A stretch of 64,000 bases of DNA from Prevotella sp. tf2-5 (GTDB taxonomy: Bacteria > Bacteroidota > Bacteroidia > Bacteroidales > Bacteroidaceae): NCBI RefSeq assembly GCF_900115435.1, contig NZ_FOWK01000001.1:248001-312000 (forward strand), read 5' to 3'. Shown here piece after piece: positions 60,673-64,000 of this stretch (position 1 is its first letter; every line of letters starts with the position of its first letter). Position numbers and translations under genes: made by a program. Under the pieces are notes generated by a model. The model worked only from the letters and a program-made list of their open reading frames with translations, did not search any database and was not told the DNA's origin.

Positions 60673-61710
60673 ATGATATCCTTTGAATGCGACTATAACA
60701 ACGGGGCACACCCAAAAGTGTTGGACAACCTGATTAAATATAATGAGGCAAGACCGACACCCTATGGTTTTGATGAATTCAGTGATCGGGCAAAAGACCG
60801 TATCCGTGAGGCATGTGGGATGCCTGATGCACAGATTTTCTTTCTGACAGGAGGAACCCAGACCAACGCCACAACCATCGACTCTATGCTTTATCAATAT
60901 GAGGGTGTCATCTGTGTGGAGACCGGACATATCAATGTCCATGAGGCAGGTGCCGTGGAGTTTACGGAACACAAGATTATCACCTTGCCTGGAGATCATG
61001 GGAAGATGAATCCGAAGGTACTTGACAAATACCTGGACGACTTCATGCATGATGGCAATAATGCGCATGCCGTTTTCCCCGGACTCGTCTATATCACCTT
61101 CCCCACAGAGTTGGGAACCATCTACAGTGCCAAGGAATTGGATGACATCTATCAGGTATGTCAACATTATGAGATACCTCTCTATATTGATGGTGCCCGC
61201 CTGGGATACGGACTGATGGCAGAGGGAAACGACATCACCCTGCCCTACCTTGCCCGCCATTGTGATGTGTTCTATATTGGAGGAACAAAAATCGGAGCTC
61301 TCTGCGGAGAAGCTGTGGTCTTTACAAACCGTCAAGCTCATAAACATTTCTTCTCTATCCAGAAACAGCATGGTGCTGTTATAGCCAAGGGCGCACTCAT
61401 CGGATTACAGTTTGAGGCTCTCTTTACGGACAACCTCTATTTCGACCTTGCCCGCCATGCTATTGAAATGGCGATGAAGATGAAGAGAATCTTCCAGAAG
61501 AAAGAGGTAGAGTTCTATATCGACTCACCTACCAACCAACAGTTTGTCATCCTTCCTGATGCTTTGGTGGAAAAGTTATCAAAGGTGATGGTATTCACAC
61601 ATTGGGGACAAGCACCCGGTCATCATACCATCTGCCGTTTCGTAACCAGTTGGACAACAACCAAAGAAGATCTGGATACCTTGGAGAATATCTTGAATGA
61701 TGCGCAGTAA
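60673..61710 (+). CDS. Low-specificity L-threonine aldolase
   Basis: The 345-residue product is a PLP-dependent aldolase of the threonine aldolase family. It has FLTGGTQTNATTI, the cofactor aspartate in YIDGARLGYGL and the PLP lysine in YIGGTKIGALCG. It splits threonine or allo-threonine into glycine and acetaldehyde. It lies 27 bases after argF', probably on the same transcript, and overlaps the next gene by 14 bases. Confidence 0.9.
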   Translation: MISFECDYNNGAHPKVLDNLIKYNEARPTPYGFDEFSDRAKDRIREACGMPDAQIFFLTGGTQTNATTIDSMLYQYEGVICVETGHINVHEAGAVEFTEHKIITLPGDHGKMNPKVLDKYLDDFMHDGNNAHAVFPGLVYITFPTELGTIYSAKELDDIYQVCQHYEIPLYIDGARLGYGLMAEGNDITLPYLARHCDVFYIGGTKIGALCGEAVVFTNRQAHKHFFSIQKQHGAVIAKGALIGLQFEALFTDNLYFDLARHAIEMAMKMKRIFQKKEVEFYIDSPTNQQFVILPDALVEKLSKVMVFTHWGQAPGHHTICRFVTSWTTTKEDLDTLENILNDAQ

Positions 61711-63214
61711 ACTGTCCGTTATACACTATCAGTTAATGACAGCTCTATTATGGGCTGTCGTGTGTTTCGTATTCTTCCAAAATTACTACCCTTATCATTT
61801 CTTTTACAAGGAACAGAACCAGTTGTTCCTTTGGACGAATGAATATCTGTGTACCTACTTTGAGAAGCCCGCATGGCTAGCATGCATTGTGGGTGATTTC
61901 CTGACCCAATTCTATTATTACTTATATGCTGGAAGCACGATTCTGACGGTCTCCCTTCTTTTCTTGATGGGAATACTATATGCCGCTATACGACAGAGTG
62001 GCTTAAGCAAAGGATGGGCATTGGGGATAGCTGTTATCCTGACGACATTAGAAACAATATGTCATCTGCGCTATGATTTCAAGTTAGGTTCCACCTATGC
62101 GCTAATAGGTGCTGCCCTTCTTTTCTGCTGCACCCCTAAAAAGAATTTCTGGGTAGTATTTCTCGCTCCCCTCACCTACTGGATGTTTGGCTATGGCGTA
62201 TGGCTATACCTCATACTCTCCGCTATCAAGAATTGGAAATGGACCGTTCCCGTCAGTATCGTCATACTTGTCAGCGTCTTTTTCCTGAATAGCACCTACC
62301 TGTTATCTACGGAAAAGCTCTACACATATCCTGGCATTGGCAAGCTGACAACACCAGACTGGTATTTGGAGAAACTATTCCAGGTGGATGATGAATATTA
62401 CTTTGGCAACTGGAACAAGGTTGTCAAATTAGTGGAAGAGGAGGACAGCCCCTCCCCAGAGATGCTTTTCTTCTATAATCTTGTCAAGGCACAACAGGGA
62501 CAATTACCAGCAGTTCTTCTCCATTATCAGCCTAACGTGTTAGGAACATTCTACCGAATAGGTCCTGACACACCGATTCTGACCATCAAGAACATGAACG
62601 AGTTATACTATGCGCTCGGTGATATGACCTTCTGTGAGCGTGCTGCTATGATGGCTTGTGTCTTCTCTCCGGATAACCGTAACAATCGTATGATTAAACG
62701 ACTGGCGGAGTGCAGCCTCATCAAAGGAGATTTTGCTGCTACCCAAAAGTATTTAGGAATCCTTGAGCACACCTTCGTATGGAGCAATTGGGCAAAACAG
62801 GCTCCCACTTTGAAAGTCTACCAACAGAAGGCTGCCTGTATGAATCAGCAGGACACCATCAGCATATCCGACAATGCTCATGTCATCATGATGCAACTGC
62901 TTGACTCCAATCCCAGGAACGAGGTGGCTCTTGACTATATTCTTTGCAGTACACTATTGCTGAAAGATGTAAAAAGTTTCAAGCGTGACTATGACCGTTA
63001 TTGCACAGAGCATCCCCGTATAAGGAAACTCTACCAGGAGGCATTGTGCATCTGGCTTGCCGCGGAACAGGCTCCACAAGAACAATGGCAGCAGTATATC
63101 AAAGACCCGACGGTCATGAGACGGTTTACACAATATAACCAACAACGTGGTAATATTCAGTTCAAGGATACTTACTGGTATTATTACGACAAAGGAAAGG
63201 CACCCAAGATATGA
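61697..63214 (+). CDS. DUF6057 membrane protein
   Basis: The 505-residue protein has about eight membrane segments in residues 1-215 (including LLWAVVCFVFFQNYYPYHFF and WMFGYGVWLYLILSAI) and a soluble, TPR-like helical C-terminal half. The pattern fits DUF6057, a Bacteroidales family with no known function. It starts inside the aldolase gene and ends overlapping the following lipoprotein gene (ATGA), so it is probably functionally tied to that protein. Confidence 0.8.
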   Translation: MMRSKLSVIHYQLMTALLWAVVCFVFFQNYYPYHFFYKEQNQLFLWTNEYLCTYFEKPAWLACIVGDFLTQFYYYLYAGSTILTVSLLFLMGILYAAIRQSGLSKGWALGIAVILTTLETICHLRYDFKLGSTYALIGAALLFCCTPKKNFWVVFLAPLTYWMFGYGVWLYLILSAIKNWKWTVPVSIVILVSVFFLNSTYLLSTEKLYTYPGIGKLTTPDWYLEKLFQVDDEYYFGNWNKVVKLVEEEDSPSPEMLFFYNLVKAQQGQLPAVLLHYQPNVLGTFYRIGPDTPILTIKNMNELYYALGDMTFCERAAMMACVFSPDNRNNRMIKRLAECSLIKGDFAATQKYLGILEHTFVWSNWAKQAPTLKVYQQKAACMNQQDTISISDNAHVIMMQLLDSNPRNEVALDYILCSTLLLKDVKSFKRDYDRYCTEHPRIRKLYQEALCIWLAAEQAPQEQWQQYIKDPTVMRRFTQYNQQRGNIQFKDTYWYYYDKGKAPKI

Positions 63215-64000
63215 GATACCTACACGCCCTACTCACTATCATTATCTTACAGACTTTGCTCTCTTGCACACCGACCCCATCGGATGTCACCAAGAGCGAG
63301 GCATTGCCTGCTATCTATCCTGACTATACGGATGTGACGATTCCTGTCAATATCGCCCCTTTGAACTTCCTCGTCAGGGATGATATTGAGGCGATACAAG
63401 TGACTGCTGGCACTATCACTATCAATGCCAAAGGAAATGAAGTGGTGTTCGACGAGGACGAATGGCATGAGTTATTAAAGACGAATGAGGATATCAAAGT
63501 TACGATAACCACTTTGAAAAACGGTAAATGGACGGAATACCGCTCTTTCCACTGGCTGGTCGTCAAGGACAAAGTGGACCCCTACCTCACTTACCGTCTC
63601 ATCGAGCCCGACTATGAGATATGGAACAACCTGCAGATCAAGCAGCGTTGCGTAGAGAACTTTAATGAGAAAGCACTCTGTGACTATCACCTCGCCAACA
63701 ACCAGTGTATGAACTGCCATGTGACAGGCGGTCAAGACCCTAACCTCTCTATGATGTATGTCCGTGGACCACATGGAGGAGCCATTCTCAACCAAAACGG
63801 TAAGCTGCGCAAGCTTGCCATCAAGACCAGTGATATGATCAGCGGCTCTGTTTATTATGGATTTTCTCCGACAGGACGATACATCACCTTTTCCACCAAC
63901 ATTATCATCCCCGCTTTTCATAGTAACGCAAGCAAACGCTTGGAGGTGTATGATGCCAAATCAGATGTTTATGTCGCCGACTTACAAGAGAACCGCATCA
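63211..64000 (+). CDS. Lipoprotein with a CxxCH haem-type motif and TolB-like propeller start, cut by the window edge
   Basis: The frame opens with an ATG overlapping DUF6057 and runs off the window after 263 residues. A lipoprotein signal is clear (LLTIIILQTLLSC, C19). After a beta-rich N-terminal part it has NQCMNCHVTGG with C166, C169 and H170, a single c-type haem attachment pattern. PTGRYITFSTN then looks like the start of PD40/TolB-type propeller repeats. With DUF6057 it may form an envelope complex. Haem binding is a prediction; a structural disulfide is an alternative. Confidence 0.75.
   Translation, partial: MRYLHALLTIIILQTLLSCTPTPSDVTKSEALPAIYPDYTDVTIPVNIAPLNFLVRDDIEAIQVTAGTITINAKGNEVVFDEDEWHELLKTNEDIKVTITTLKNGKWTEYRSFHWLVVKDKVDPYLTYRLIEPDYEIWNNLQIKQRCVENFNEKALCDYHLANNQCMNCHVTGGQDPNLSMMYVRGPHGGAILNQNGKLRKLAIKTSDMISGSVYYGFSPTGRYITFSTNIIIPAFHSNASKRLEVYDAKSDVYVADLQENRI

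Overview
The window looks like a Bacteroidales chromosome, most like Prevotella in the broad sense. Most transcription units have a TAnnTTTG -7 box, the arginine pathway contains an N-succinylornithine-type carbamoyltransferase, and families such as DUF6057 and DUF2490 are typical of that order. This placement is inferred from gene content and promoter style; no marker gene was compared.

Layout. 1-5.8 kb is accessory DNA: the 3' end of a tyrosine integrase, an AAA ATPase with a nuclease-like tail, a Sau3AI-like restriction-modification pair and an XRE regulator. 5.9-11.6 kb is a minus-strand block running from nrfH and nrfA (nitrite to ammonium) through two cytochrome c maturation genes (ResB-like, CcsA-like), a NimA-like flavoprotein, a YgbA_NO-family protein and a C_GCAxxG_C_C protein to a truncated yaaA. 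A GNAT gene and a metallo-beta-lactamase-fold remnant follow to 12.8 kb. 13.1-21.7 kb is a mobilizable element: tyrosine integrase, AbiEi/AbiEii, an unknown gene, an HTH protein, a replication module, a structured intergenic region and a MobV relaxase. 21.8-29.7 kb is a phosphate block (DUF2490, HD protein, Pit-type permease, Na/Pi cotransporter, PhoR, PhoB). A 24-bp copy of the 3' end of tRNA-Asn lies at 13129, next to the integrase. The intact tRNA-Asn is at 29945-30018. Matching integrase-arm-like repeats lie beside both copies, so the island may cover the whole 16.8 kb, phosphate genes included.

30.1-64 kb looks like core chromosome on the plus strand: an S41 protease, rimP-nusA-infB, a suf iron-sulfur operon interrupted by a purine permease and a SpoIIE-type phosphatase gene, rnhB, and a long arginine/proline region. 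That region runs argR, GNAT, argG, argC, then argD, proC, an XRE-cupin regulator, an acyl-CoA synthetase, proB, proA, argF' and a threonine aldolase. It ends in a membrane protein and a partial lipoprotein with a haem-type CxxCH. Between argC and argD sits a cassette with its own promoters and terminators: a membrane-anchored kelch/AraC regulator and two secreted proteins. Two promoters of this cassette carry the same three-part half-site arrangement at the same distance from the -7 box.

The signals I rate highest are that paired operator, the tRNA-Asn island ends, five exact 11-bp direct repeats (a candidate Pho box) before the Na/Pi transporter, a duplicated 23-bp operator-like sequence linking AbiE to an unknown gene, the hairpin array before mobV, and a serine at the known substrate-specificity position of the carbamoyltransferase.
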